A DNA stretch of 46,378 bases from Paraburkholderia domus. Lineage in GTDB: Bacteria > Pseudomonadota > Gammaproteobacteria > Burkholderiales > Burkholderiaceae. The translations under genes were made by a program, and so were the position numbers. The stretch spans positions 1-46,378 of the forward strand of contig NZ_CAJNAT010000045.1 of assembly GCF_905220705.1 (NCBI RefSeq). The letters run 5' to 3'. Shown piece after piece: positions 24,163 through 32,213 of the stretch (position 1 is its first letter; each line of letters opens with the position of its first letter). The notes below the pieces were generated by a model. The model was not told where the DNA came from. It did not search any database and saw only the letters and a program-made list of their open reading frames with translations.

Positions 24163-24954
24163 TTAACTGGCGTAGTGAAAGCCGACCTGTTGGAGTTCGA
24201 CCAAGGTCGCCACCGCGCCGGGCGTGACGATCGCACTCGGGATGATATGGTTGGTCAGATCGGCTGCAAGCGCGTCCAGCGGCAACTTGTCCGGATTCGC
24301 GTTGGCGGCGAGCAGTTTCTCCGCCAGTTCCCAAATGGCGTTGTGACACGACAGAAAGACCGCCCCTCTTTTCAGCAACGCTGAAATACTGTTGTCGTGC
24401 GACGAAAAGGCACCGTCGGCGCTTTCATGATCGCCGTTACCCATCGCTTCCGCCGGTTTGCTGCCGAGCAACGTATTGGCCGCAAACTTGTCGCCGCTCA
24501 TTTTCGCGAGACCGTACTTGTCCCACGCTGACTGGTCGAACAAGGACAAATGGGCCGACCCGTGCGTTGCCGATACAACGAGAAAATCCGGATGCTTGTA
24601 CGACCAGATCTGCGCATTCAACGCATTACGCATCAGGTTCAGCCATGGTCCGCCAAGGTCGGTGTTGTCCCAAACCTGTTTCGGACTGCCTCGATACCCG
24701 ATGACGGCAGACAGCGCCTCATGATCCCATTGGTCAGGACGCTCGAGAATCATGGGTACCGTTTTGAAGTCGCGCCGCCTCGGGGCTGCGGCCAATCGCT
24801 TAGTCAATTCGGCCAGATTGCCTGCCCCTCCGGGCAGCAATGGTGCCGTGTCGGCTGCCATTGCTTGCGACTGCCCGGTGGCGCTCAGCAGCGCGGTACC
24901 GGCAGCCAGGCCAAATGTCTTTAACGCACTGCGGCGCGCATTCTGGTTAGTCAT
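24163..24954 (-). CDS. Tat-exported DsrE-like protein
   Basis: The 263-residue protein begins MTNQNARRSALKTFGLAAGTALL, a twin-arginine signal, with cleavage near MAA (about residue 34). The C-terminal half resembles DsrE/DsrF-type sulfur-transfer proteins: a single conserved-looking cysteine in FLSCHNAIWELAEKLL (near 203) and IIPSAIVTPGAVATLVELQQ with GFHYA at the end. DsrE-type cysteines carry persulfide sulfur. Export by Tat would place it in the periplasm next to TsdAB. Homologues are sometimes labelled 'transcriptional initiation protein Tat', which is a misnomer from the signal peptide. AAGGAGAT stands 7 bases before the ATG. It is the first gene of the tsd operon. Confidence 0.7.
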   Translation of the reverse strand: MTNQNARRSALKTFGLAAGTALLSATGQSQAMAADTAPLLPGGAGNLAELTKRLAAAPRRRDFKTVPMILERPDQWDHEALSAVIGYRGSPKQVWDNTDLGGPWLNLMRNALNAQIWSYKHPDFLVVSATHGSAHLSLFDQSAWDKYGLAKMSGDKFAANTLLGSKPAEAMGNGDHESADGAFSSHDNSISALLKRGAVFLSCHNAIWELAEKLLAANANPDKLPLDALAADLTNHIIPSAIVTPGAVATLVELQQVGFHYAS

Positions 24955-25056
24955 GCCTGTATCTCCTTGTTGTTTTTCGAAATGTCGTGGGTGCGAAAAT
25001 GCGAGCGCACGAGTGATTCAACCGACATCTGTCTGTCCCGAACTCTCCGGACACTG

Positions 25057-25096
25057 GAAAGCAGAAAGCCCTCGCGAACGAGAGCTTTCTGCTTTC
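25057..25096 (-). terminator. terminator after the LysR gene; repeat copy B
   Basis: The arms at 25057-25074 and 25079-25096 (GAAAGCAGAAAGC...GCTTTCTGCTTTC) pair with one mismatch around a CGAA loop. It is a diverged, shorter version of the repeats at 21241 and 27981; similarity runs on for about 30 bases toward the LysR gene and fades at its stop codon. It separates the yeiH-lysR unit from the tsd operon. Confidence 0.75.
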
Positions 25097-25129
25097 CCAC
25101 CGCTCCCAAACCTCATTGCAGCGGCCAGT

Positions 25130-26059
25130 TCACGCGCCTTGATTCGCCATCCTTGCCGGCGATTCAAGACTGCCCCATTCCGACGCCATCTCGAAGAAGA
25201 CGCGCATGGCTTCCGTCACATAGCGCTGCTGATGACGCAGCATCAGGAAATCCCGCGACGGCAGAGGCCAACTGAGCGCTATCAGCGTCCCGGCATTGAG
25301 TGAGGAAGCGGCGACCAGACGGGACATCACAGTCGCGCCAGCGCCGGCCTCGACCGCGGAACGTACCGCTTCGTTCGACGGAAGCTCCAGCGCGATCTCG
25401 AACCCGGCGGGATCGCCCCCCAGGCTTCGCACCATCTTTTCGAAGATCCCCCGCGTACCCGATTCCTGTTCACGCAGCACCCAGGCGCTCTCGCGCAAGT
25501 CAATCAAATCGGTCGCCGTCGAATCGCGGCCGGCCCAAGGATGGCTGGGGGCGACCACCAGCACCAGTTCATCCTGGGCAACGGCGCGCACTTCGAGACC
25601 GTCGGTGTCCACCTGGTCTTCCACGAAACCTAGATCGACGGCACCCTCGGCGACCTGCCGGACGACTTGTCCGGTATTCGTAATCGAGAGCTTGAGCGAA
25701 ATGCCGGGGTAGGCCGCATGGAAGCGCTGCATCACCTTCGGTATCCAGTAGTTGGCTACCGTCTGACTCGCTGCAAGCGATAGCGCACCGCGCCGCAATC
25801 CAGCGAGATCGGCCAGCACGTTCCCGGCCGACGAGGCACGGGCGAGCACCGCGCGCGCTTCGTCGAGAAACTGCTGGCCGGCGTCAGTCAGCACAATATT
25901 CCGGCGAATTCGGTGGAACAGCTTGATGTCGTACTGCGCTTCGAGGGCGGCGATCGAGCTGCTCACCGCCGATTGCGAAAGCGCCAGTACGTCGGCCGCA
26001 CGCGTCACATGCTGTTGCTCCGCCACCGCCACAAAGATTCGAAGTTGATCAAGCGTCAT
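25130..26059 (-). CDS. LysR-family regulator next to yeiH (YeiE-like)
   Basis: The 309-residue protein has the LysR winged helix (1-60: MTLDQLRIFVAVAEQQHVTR, then AADVLALSQSAVSSSIAALE) and a periplasmic-binding-like effector domain (about 90-300: LSLAASQTVANYWIPKVMQR, DLGFVEDQVD, VLREQESGTRGIFEKMV). It lies 25 bases after the yeiH stop on the same strand. In enterobacteria YeiE, a CysB-like LysR protein tied to sulfite stress, is adjacent to yeiH, so the same pairing is likely here. It may control yeiH through the palindromic site at 27233-27261 and perhaps the tsd genes. Confidence 0.87.
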   Translation of the reverse strand: MTLDQLRIFVAVAEQQHVTRAADVLALSQSAVSSSIAALEAQYDIKLFHRIRRNIVLTDAGQQFLDEARAVLARASSAGNVLADLAGLRRGALSLAASQTVANYWIPKVMQRFHAAYPGISLKLSITNTGQVVRQVAEGAVDLGFVEDQVDTDGLEVRAVAQDELVLVVAPSHPWAGRDSTATDLIDLRESAWVLREQESGTRGIFEKMVRSLGGDPAGFEIALELPSNEAVRSAVEAGAGATVMSRLVAASSLNAGTLIALSWPLPSRDFLMLRHQQRYVTEAMRVFFEMASEWGSLESPARMANQGA

Positions 26060-26084
26060 GGTTTTTAGCGGATTTCGAGCCTTT

Positions 26085-27179
26085 TTACGCCATGCCCAGC
26101 ACGTGGATCAGCACAAGACTGATCAGCGCGAGCGCGACGATCGACAACACCACCGCGAGTGTCACACGAGGGCCGGCTTTGGCGACCATTCGCACATCGA
26201 CGCCCAAACCAAGTGCCGCCATCGAAATAATCGTCAATATGTTCGCCGTGCTGTTGATGGGCGGTAACGCTTCCGTCGGAACGAGGTTGGCCGAACGGAG
26301 GGCAACCAGCGCCAGGAAGCCAATAATGAACCAGGGCAAGACTTTATGCCAAGCAAGACGCGGGCCCTTCGACACACCGTGCAATGCAGCAGCACCTGCA
26401 CCACGACGCGAACCGATTGACAGGACAAGGATCACGGGACCGAGCATCAGCACACGGACCAGTTTGACCAGCGTTCCGAGATTGGCGCTGACCGCCGAAA
26501 CAGGGACCGTTGCAGCAAGCACCTGCGGCACCGCGTAGACCGTCATTCCGGCCAGCACGCCGTATTGCAGGTTGCTGAGGTGCAGCACGGGAACCAGCAG
26601 CGGCAGTCCGAGCACGACGATCACGCCAAGCACCGCGGTAAAGGCAATCGACGCGGCCACGTCATCGCCATGCGCCCGAATCACCGGAGCAACGGCGGCG
26701 ATCGCCGAGTTGCCGCAGATCGAGTTGCCGCATGCGACCAGCAAGGCCATCCGGTGATGCAAACCAAGGAGGCGTCCGATGCCGTAGCTGACCACGATGA
26801 CCACGCCGACGACAACCACGATACCTGCCAGCAGTCCCAGCCCAGCTGCTTTGAGTGTCTGAGTGCTGAGCGAGGCGCCCAGCAGGACCACGGCAATTTC
26901 AAGCAACGTCTTGGCGCTGAAATTGATCCCGGCGTGCCAGTGAGGGGCTGGCTTCCAGACACTTCGTACAGCTGTTCCAACGAGAATGGCGAGGACCAAC
27001 GCTTCCAGCCAGGCGCGCCCGAACAACCGTTGCTCAACCAGTTGCAACCCGAAAGCGGCCAATGTGACGGCAATGCAGAGGACAACGCCTGGCGCATGGA
27101 TTCGAACCCAAGCCAACGTGCTGAATTCGACCGGATGCCTGCTGCCGGTTAAAACATGGGGTTCTAGCGGGGTTGACAT
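26085..27179 (-). CDS. YeiH-family putative sulfate exporter (UPF0324)
   Basis: The 364-residue membrane protein has about ten hydrophobic helices. YeiH-family motifs are visible: FSAKTLLEIAVVLLGASLS, the CGNSICGNSAIAAVAPVI loop with paired GNS motifs, and ILTIISMAALGLGVDVR near the end. The family (PSE1) is annotated as a putative sulfate or sulfite exporter on genomic context; the substrate is not proven. Location beside a LysR regulator and a thiosulfate-oxidising operon supports a role in sulfur-anion disposal. The gene is the first of a two-gene unit with the LysR gene. Confidence 0.85.
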   Translation of the reverse strand: MSTPLEPHVLTGSRHPVEFSTLAWVRIHAPGVVLCIAVTLAAFGLQLVEQRLFGRAWLEALVLAILVGTAVRSVWKPAPHWHAGINFSAKTLLEIAVVLLGASLSTQTLKAAGLGLLAGIVVVVGVVIVVSYGIGRLLGLHHRMALLVACGNSICGNSAIAAVAPVIRAHGDDVAASIAFTAVLGVIVVLGLPLLVPVLHLSNLQYGVLAGMTVYAVPQVLAATVPVSAVSANLGTLVKLVRVLMLGPVILVLSIGSRRGAGAAALHGVSKGPRLAWHKVLPWFIIGFLALVALRSANLVPTEALPPINSTANILTIISMAALGLGVDVRMVAKAGPRVTLAVVLSIVALALISLVLIHVLGMA

Positions 27180-27232
27180 CGCGCTCTCGATATTTCAGTG
27201 ACCGGAAAGATGAGTAATTATCGCGATGGCCG

Positions 27233-27283
27233 GTTCTATATTCCAACGCGGAATATAGAACGAATTGATCGGTTATATAGAAC
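27233..27283 (-). promoter_or_regulatory. LysR-type binding site upstream of yeiH
   Basis: GTTCTATATTCC (27233-27244) and GGAATATAGAAC (27250-27261) are perfect 12-bp arms with a 5-bp spacer and contain the classic LysR pattern T-N11-A (ATTCC-N5-GGAAT). A third, similar half-site, TATATAGAAC, follows at 27274-27283. The site lies 54 bases before the yeiH start, the normal place for a LysR regulator. Confidence 0.7.
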
Positions 27284-27508
27284 GATGCTTGAGATGGCAG
27301 CCGGACGTTCGCACCGTCTGGTGGATTGGCTGCTGCGCGGGAAGTCGACTGTGAAATCGCGACTGCCGGTCTGATTTTGCGACGTTTGACAATATTGCGC
27401 GCCTGACCCTGTCAGCGGAACGCGCGTGCGTCGCGTTATATCAATCAGTGCCGTGCGGGCGCGCGACACTGATCGACACCACTTCGTCTCACACCTACAG
27501 GATCAGCG

Positions 27509-27958
27509 ATGAAAATACCGTTTCTTTCCATGGCAGTGGCGACCGGATTGCTCGTTGCGACTGCTGGCTATGCACAGGTCCCGGCGAGCGCGCCGGCCGG
27601 ATCAACCGCCCTCTGCAAGGACGGTACGTCCTATTCGGGCGCTTCGAAAAAGGGCGCTTGCGCGGGTCATAAGGGTGTGAAGACCTGGTACGGCGCATCG
27701 GGTGCCACAGCGGGGGCCGCCAGCGCTCCCGCTGCGACACCTGCCGCGGCCCCCGCTGTCGCTCCGGCCGCCGCGAGCAGCGCAAAACCGGCGGCAGCCG
27801 GCGGCGGCCCCGGCCAGGTCTGGGTTAACACGAGCACCAAGGTCTACCATTGCCCGACCGACAAGTACTACGGCAAGACGAAGAATGGTGCTTACCTGAC
27901 TGAAGCGGATGCAAAGGCAAAGGGTTTCCACGCCGATCACGGGAAAGCCTGCCAGTAA
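27509..27958 (+). CDS. exported DUF3761-type protein
   Basis: The 149-residue protein has a Sec signal (1-22, ending GYA). A first module, about 33-63 (ALCKDGTSYSGASKKGACAG, then HKGVKTWYG), matches DUF3761. An Ala/Pro-rich linker (about 67-100) leads to a second module, about 103-149 (GQVWVNTSTKVYHCPTDKYY, GKTKNGAYLTEADAKAKGF), resembling a short Cys-containing domain found in other exported proteins of the group. Four cysteines could make disulfides or bind metal. Function is unknown. The gene is convergent with sodB and shares a terminator with it. The 329 bases before it (27180-27508) hold the yeiH operator and no other gene. Confidence 0.72.
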   Translation: MKIPFLSMAVATGLLVATAGYAQVPASAPAGSTALCKDGTSYSGASKKGACAGHKGVKTWYGASGATAGAASAPAATPAAAPAVAPAAASSAKPAAAGGGPGQVWVNTSTKVYHCPTDKYYGKTKNGAYLTEADAKAKGFHADHGKACQ

Positions 27959-27980
27959 ATATCGCCAATAATAGATACAC

Positions 27981-28100
27981 AAAAAACAGAAAGCCCTCGC
28001 GATGGAGGGCTTTCTTTTTTACTACCGTTTCCAGACTTCATTACAGCAATCAGTTCGGATGTTCAATTTTGTTTGAAATCCGAACTATATCGTCACGCTA
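27981..28100 (-). repeat. terminator-bearing repeat, copy C, in the sodB 3' region
   Basis: This copy matches 21241-21360 without gaps. It carries a second hairpin: AGTTCGGAT (28052-28060) pairs with ATCCGAACT (28078-28086), continued inside by TTCAA (28062-28066) and TTGAA (28073-28077) around a 6-base loop. In copy A the outer stem keeps 7 of 8 checked pairs. Together the two hairpins would form a structured 3' RNA of sodB. Confidence 0.75.
27989..28014. terminator. bidirectional terminator between the DUF3761 gene and sodB
   Basis: GAAAGCCCTC (27989-27998) pairs with GAGGGCTTTC (28005-28014). An A-run precedes it and a T-run follows, so it can end transcripts from both convergent genes. 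Confidence 0.85.
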
Positions 28101-28112
28101 CAACCAGCAATC

Positions 28113-28691
28113 TCACGCGAAATTCTTCGACGCGAATTCCCAGTTGACGATGTTCCAGTACGCTTCAACGAACTTCGGACGCGCATTGCGGTAGTCGATG
28201 TAGTACGCGTGTTCCCACACGTCGATCGTCAGCAGCGCCTTTGCGTCCGTGGTCAGCGGCGTAGCTGCGTTGCTCGTCGACACCAGGTCGAGCGAACCGT
28301 CAGCCTTCTTCACCAGCCATGCCCAGCCAGAACCGAACGTGCCGATTGCGGTCTTGGCGAATTCTTCCTTGAACTTGTCGAACGAACCCCACTTGGCGTT
28401 GATCGCGTCAGCCAGTGCGCCGGTCGGTGCACCGCCACCTTGCGGCGACAGGCTGTTCCAGAAGAACGTGTGGTTCCACACTTGAGCCGCGTTATTGAAA
28501 ACACCGCCCGATGCCTTCTTGACGATCTCTTCCAGCGACAGGTTCTCGAACTCCGTGCCCTTGATCAGATTGTTCAGGTTGGTCACATAGGTCTGGTGGT
28601 GCTTGCCGTAGTGATACTCGAGCGTCTCTTCCGACATGTTCGGAACGAGTGCATTTTTTGCAAACGGCAGCGGCGGGAGCGTATGTTCCAT
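28113..28691 (-). CDS. sodB: iron superoxide dismutase
   Basis: The 192-residue protein is a complete Fe/Mn superoxide dismutase, converting superoxide to hydrogen peroxide and oxygen in the cytoplasm. All metal ligands are in the positions known for E. coli SodB: His27 (LEYHYGKHHQTYV), His74 (QVWNHTFFWNSLSP), Asp157 and His161 (DVWEHAYYIDY). AAQVWNHTF with Gln70 points to the iron type. The start at 28691 has AAGGAAAG about 8 bases upstream; an in-frame extension to 28826 has no resemblance to the family. It is followed by the structured repeat described above. Confidence 0.96.
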   Translation of the reverse strand: MEHTLPPLPFAKNALVPNMSEETLEYHYGKHHQTYVTNLNNLIKGTEFENLSLEEIVKKASGGVFNNAAQVWNHTFFWNSLSPQGGGAPTGALADAINAKWGSFDKFKEEFAKTAIGTFGSGWAWLVKKADGSLDLVSTSNAATPLTTDAKALLTIDVWEHAYYIDYRNARPKFVEAYWNIVNWEFASKNFA

Positions 28692-28910
28692 GGTGCTTTC
28701 CTTCTGTCTGTATCTGTTGTGGGGGAGTCTGCGGATAACGCTGTAGAGCACTGGATTGTAGGCGAGTTGGAATAACCCCGCAAACCAACGGACTTTATGT
28801 CCGGCATCGGCGAACATGCCGCACACAGCGCGTAATTAGTGCTTTCGCACGGGTCGTGCCCGGCCCATGCGGAAGTCAAAAATACGCCTTGGCGTGCTGT
28901 CGGCGAAGTG

Positions 28911-30290
28911 TCAGAAACCGTCGGTCAAGCGCGGTTGCACATCGGCGAGAGCAATGTCCGCGGCCCCTTCAGCAAGATGCACCGTGAGGCGCCGCCCCGG
29001 TTTCAGCGACGACGGCGCACGCACCGCGCGGCCGCTCTGCGCATCGAGCACGGCAGCATAGCCACGCTCCAGCGTGCGCTGCGGACTCAGCACCTCGAGC
29101 CGGGCGGCCAGCGTGTCGATCCGCGCAGACTGACGTTCATGCTGGCGTAACAATGCAGCATCCAGACGCTGCGAGAGCGTGCCGAGCTTCGCCTGATGCG
29201 CGGCGAGATCAGGGCGCCAGCGCTGCCAGCGCATCTGCAGCAGAGAAAACCGCGCTCGGGCGTCACGCACGGGACGCGCACCGGCCGACGCCAGCCGCAC
29301 GCTCAATTGCTGCAGGTGCGTGCGCTGCCGCGCAAGCCGCTCGGCCGGCGACACGAGCCGGCGCGCAAGCCAGTCGAGTTGTTGGGCACGCCGCTCCATC
29401 ATGCGGCCGAAGCCGCGTGCGAGCGTGGCGTGCCGATGATCGAGCTCGCGCAGCAACAGCACGCGCTGCGGGCTGACGAGTTCGGCGGCGCCGGTGGGCG
29501 TCGGGGCGCGCACATCGGCGGCAAAGTCGGCGATCGTGAAATCGGTTTCGTGACCTACCCCGCTCACCACCGGGATGGCGCTTTCAGCAATCGCACGCGC
29601 GAGTACTTCTTCGTTGAACGCCCACAGGTCTTCAATCGAGCCGCCGCCGCGGCACACGATCAGCACGTCGACCTCGCGCCGCGCGTTGGCGGCGTCGACC
29701 ATCGCAGCCAGCTTCGCGCTGACGCCCGCGCCCTGCACCGGCGCCGGATAGACGATCACCGGAATGTGCGGCGCGCGACGCGACAAGGTGGTCAAGACGT
29801 CACGCAATGCCGCGGCCTGCAGCGACGTCACGATGCCGATCGCACGCGGGTGGGCCGGCAAAGCGCGTTTGCGTTCGGCGGCAAAGAGACCCTCGGCTTC
29901 GAGCTGCGCCTTCAGCTTGAGAAAGGCCTCGTAAAGACGCCCCTGCCCCGTGCGGCGCACCGCTTCGACGTTGAGTTGCAGTTCGCCGCGCGGCTCGTAC
30001 ATTGTCACCAGCGCGCGCACTTCGATGCGATCGCCTTCACGCGGCGTGAACTCGGCGTACTGCGCGCGACCGCGGAACATCACGCAGCGCATCTGCGCCT
30101 GAGCGTCCTTGATCGAGAAATACCAATGGCCGCTCGCGGCACGCGTGAAGTTCGACACTTCCCCGGCCACCCAGACGAGCGGAAACGAGCGTTCGAGCAT
30201 CGTGCCAATCGCACGGTTGAGCGCGGAAACGGGGACGACAACTTCACCGCCGGGTGTAGCCGACGAGGAAAAAGGGCTTTCGGGATTCAT
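28911..30290 (-). CDS. xseA: exodeoxyribonuclease VII large subunit
   Basis: The 459-residue protein has the XseA layout: N-terminal OB-fold (about 17-115: VVPVSALNRAIGTMLERSFP, VWVAGEVSNFTRAASGHWYF), a catalytic domain (RALPAHPRAIGIVTSLQAAA, LIVCRGGGSIEDLWAFNEEV, VVSGVGHETDFTIADFAADV) and a long coiled-coil-like Arg/Gln-rich C-terminal region. With XseB it degrades single-stranded DNA to oligonucleotides in mismatch repair and other repair. The small subunit gene is not in this window. The gene reads away from the lpxK region and toward sodB. Confidence 0.95.
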   Translation of the reverse strand: MNPESPFSSSATPGGEVVVPVSALNRAIGTMLERSFPLVWVAGEVSNFTRAASGHWYFSIKDAQAQMRCVMFRGRAQYAEFTPREGDRIEVRALVTMYEPRGELQLNVEAVRRTGQGRLYEAFLKLKAQLEAEGLFAAERKRALPAHPRAIGIVTSLQAAALRDVLTTLSRRAPHIPVIVYPAPVQGAGVSAKLAAMVDAANARREVDVLIVCRGGGSIEDLWAFNEEVLARAIAESAIPVVSGVGHETDFTIADFAADVRAPTPTGAAELVSPQRVLLLRELDHRHATLARGFGRMMERRAQQLDWLARRLVSPAERLARQRTHLQQLSVRLASAGARPVRDARARFSLLQMRWQRWRPDLAAHQAKLGTLSQRLDAALLRQHERQSARIDTLAARLEVLSPQRTLERGYAAVLDAQSGRAVRAPSSLKPGRRLTVHLAEGAADIALADVQPRLTDGF

Positions 30291-30854
30291 GCGAGGAATA
30301 TCGGTGACTGGCCGGACAGACGATAGACCGAGTAGCCATCGGCGTCCAGCGCAGCAGAGGAATTGTTAAAAGTGTCCACATGTCGGGACCCTTTAGACGA
30401 ATGCCGCCAGATCGCCCGCCAGGCTGCGCAAATTGGAAGCATGTCGTTGATTTATATGCTGTTTATATCTCATTAAAGAGAACGATTGCCGATACGGAGC
30501 GCTCCGCGCGGCCCTCTCAGCCCGTCGACCGGCAGGTTCTCCACAAAGTTATCCACAGGCTGCAGGATCCGTTCGAAGCGCCGTCTCGCCGCGCTATACG
30601 AGGCGCGCGACTTGCCGGGCGGGACGCACGCGCGCTAGAGTGGCGGGTTCGACGGCATGCCGAACGCCCCGCAACGCTCGCCATCAAGGCATATTGGCGG
30701 CACACTGCGCGAGCGCATGGATGCAGCCGCTGCTTCATTTTTCGCTTCACTTTTCGATTGTCCGGAGAACCGCGTTGATGCTTGCACCGCGTATTGCACC
30801 TGGCGCTTCCACGCCGCCGTCCCGGCCCCTGTCGCCCGTCCTCGCGGCTCGCCG
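30291..30854. other. 564-bp region between xseA and lpxK
   Basis: No gene with family resemblance is found; frames here are short or Arg/Ala-rich. It holds a perfect DnaA box, TTATCCACA, at 30549-30557, a lone copy. An AT-rich patch at 30440-30475 could be a promoter for lpxK, but no well-spaced -35/-10 pair was found. Some relatives are thought to carry exbB-exbD near lpxK; no remnant of these is seen. Confidence 0.4.
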
Positions 30855-31871
30855 ATGAGCGAACTGAACAACCGTCTCGAAGCACGCCTTGCGCGCGAGT
30901 GGCAACAACGCGGCCCGTTTGCGTGGGCGCTGACGCCCTTCGCGTGCGTGTTCGGCGCGATTGCCGCCGCCCGCCGCGCCGCCTTCTCGTTCGGCTGGCT
31001 GAAAGCCGTGCGGATTGGCGTGCCAGTGGTCGTGGTCGGCAATGTGACCGTCGGCGGGACCGGCAAGACGCCGACCGTCATCGCGCTGGTCGAAGCCTTG
31101 CGCGCCGCCGGCTTTAAGCCCGGCGTGGTGTCGCGCGGCTATGGCGCGCGCGTCAAGGGGCCGACGCCGGTCCTCGCGACGTCGGCGGCGAGCGTCGGCG
31201 GCGACGAACCGCTGCTGATCGCGCGGCGCACCGGCGCACCGGTGTGGGTCTGCCCGGATCGTGTCGCGGCAGCGCAGGCACTGTGCGCCGCGCATCGCGA
31301 CGTCGACGTGATCGTCAGCGACGACGGCCTGCAGCACTACCGCCTCGCCCGCGACGCCGAACTCGTGGTCTTCGATCACCGGCTCGGGGGCAATGGTTTT
31401 CTGCTGCCGGCCGGCCCGCTGCGCGAGCCGCTGTCGCGCCGCCGCGACGCGACGCTGATCAACGACCCGTACGCCCGCACGCTGCCCCCCTGGCCGAACA
31501 CGTTCGCGCTGCAACTCGCGCCCGCCGACGCCTGGCATCTCGACAACCCCGGACTGCGCCGTCCGCTTGCGCAGTTCAGCGGCGAGCGTGTGCTGGCTGC
31601 GGCCGGCATCGGCGCGCCGGAGCGTTTTTTCGCAACGCTGCGCGCAGCCGGTCTCACGCCCGCCACCCGCGCCTTGCCGGATCACTACGCGTTCGAGCGC
31701 AATCCTTTTGCGGATGCCGACGCGGACGCCATCCTGATAACCGAAAAGGATGCGGTAAAATTAGGGTCCTGGCACGACGCGCGCATCTGGGTTGTCCCTG
31801 TCGAAGCCGCGCTCGATCATCGCCTCATTGCATTAGTTGTGGAGAAAGTCCGTGGACGCTCGCCTGCTTGA
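30855..31871 (+). CDS. lpxK: tetraacyldisaccharide 4'-kinase
   Basis: The 338-residue protein phosphorylates the 4' position of the lipid A disaccharide at the inner membrane. It shows the family's membrane-associated N-terminal helix (FAWALTPFACVFGAIAAARR), a Walker A loop with GGTGKTP (VVVVGNVTVGGTGKTPTVIA), SRGYGARV, DEPLLIARRTGAPVWVCPDR, VIVSDDGLQHYRLARD and ITEKDAVKL. ATG 30855 is chosen because the family begins here; a longer in-frame start at 30657 lacks support. It overlaps the next gene by 20 bases, so lpxK, the Trm112-like gene and probably kdsB form an operon. Confidence 0.95.
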   Translation: MSELNNRLEARLAREWQQRGPFAWALTPFACVFGAIAAARRAAFSFGWLKAVRIGVPVVVVGNVTVGGTGKTPTVIALVEALRAAGFKPGVVSRGYGARVKGPTPVLATSAASVGGDEPLLIARRTGAPVWVCPDRVAAAQALCAAHRDVDVIVSDDGLQHYRLARDAELVVFDHRLGGNGFLLPAGPLREPLSRRRDATLINDPYARTLPPWPNTFALQLAPADAWHLDNPGLRRPLAQFSGERVLAAAGIGAPERFFATLRAAGLTPATRALPDHYAFERNPFADADADAILITEKDAVKLGSWHDARIWVVPVEAALDHRLIALVVEKVRGRSPA

Positions 31872-32055
31872 AATTCTCGTCTGCCCGATCTGCAAGGGCC
31901 CGCTCAGCTACGACCGTTCTGCGCAGGAACTGATCTGCAACGCGGACAAGCTTGCCTATCCGATTCGCGACGGCATTCCCGTGATGCTGGTCGACGAAGC
32001 GCGGCAGACCGTGGAAGGCACGCCGGTCGATCTGAATCCGGGCTCCGTCGCCTGA
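31852..32055 (+). CDS. Trm112-like small protein (YcaR/UPF0434)
   Basis: The 67-residue protein starts at GTG 31852 (VDARLLEILVCPICKGPLSY), with GGAG 7 bases upstream, inside the end of lpxK. CPICKGPL and LICNADKLAYPIRDGIPVML are typical of the Trm112/YcaR family, a small zinc-ribbon-like fold; in other systems Trm112 activates methyltransferases, but the bacterial role is not established. The gene regularly stands between lpxK and kdsB in proteobacteria, as here. Confidence 0.9.
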   Translation: MDARLLEILVCPICKGPLSYDRSAQELICNADKLAYPIRDGIPVMLVDEARQTVEGTPVDLNPGSVA

Positions 32056-32213
32056 GTCAGCTTTGCTTGACGCGGGGCGCGTGCCGATCAGACATTCGGC
32101 GCCGCCCGCGTGTCTGACCCGCATTTGCCATCCGCATTTGCCGTCTTTCCCATCAGCGCCCGCAGTGCACTTGCGAGCACTTTCTTCCGGTTGCATCGCC
32201 GCCAGTCCTTCCG

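Noticed and set aside
30549..30557. Replication origin from the DnaA box
   Set aside because: Only one box and no dnaA, dnaN or parAB genes nearby.
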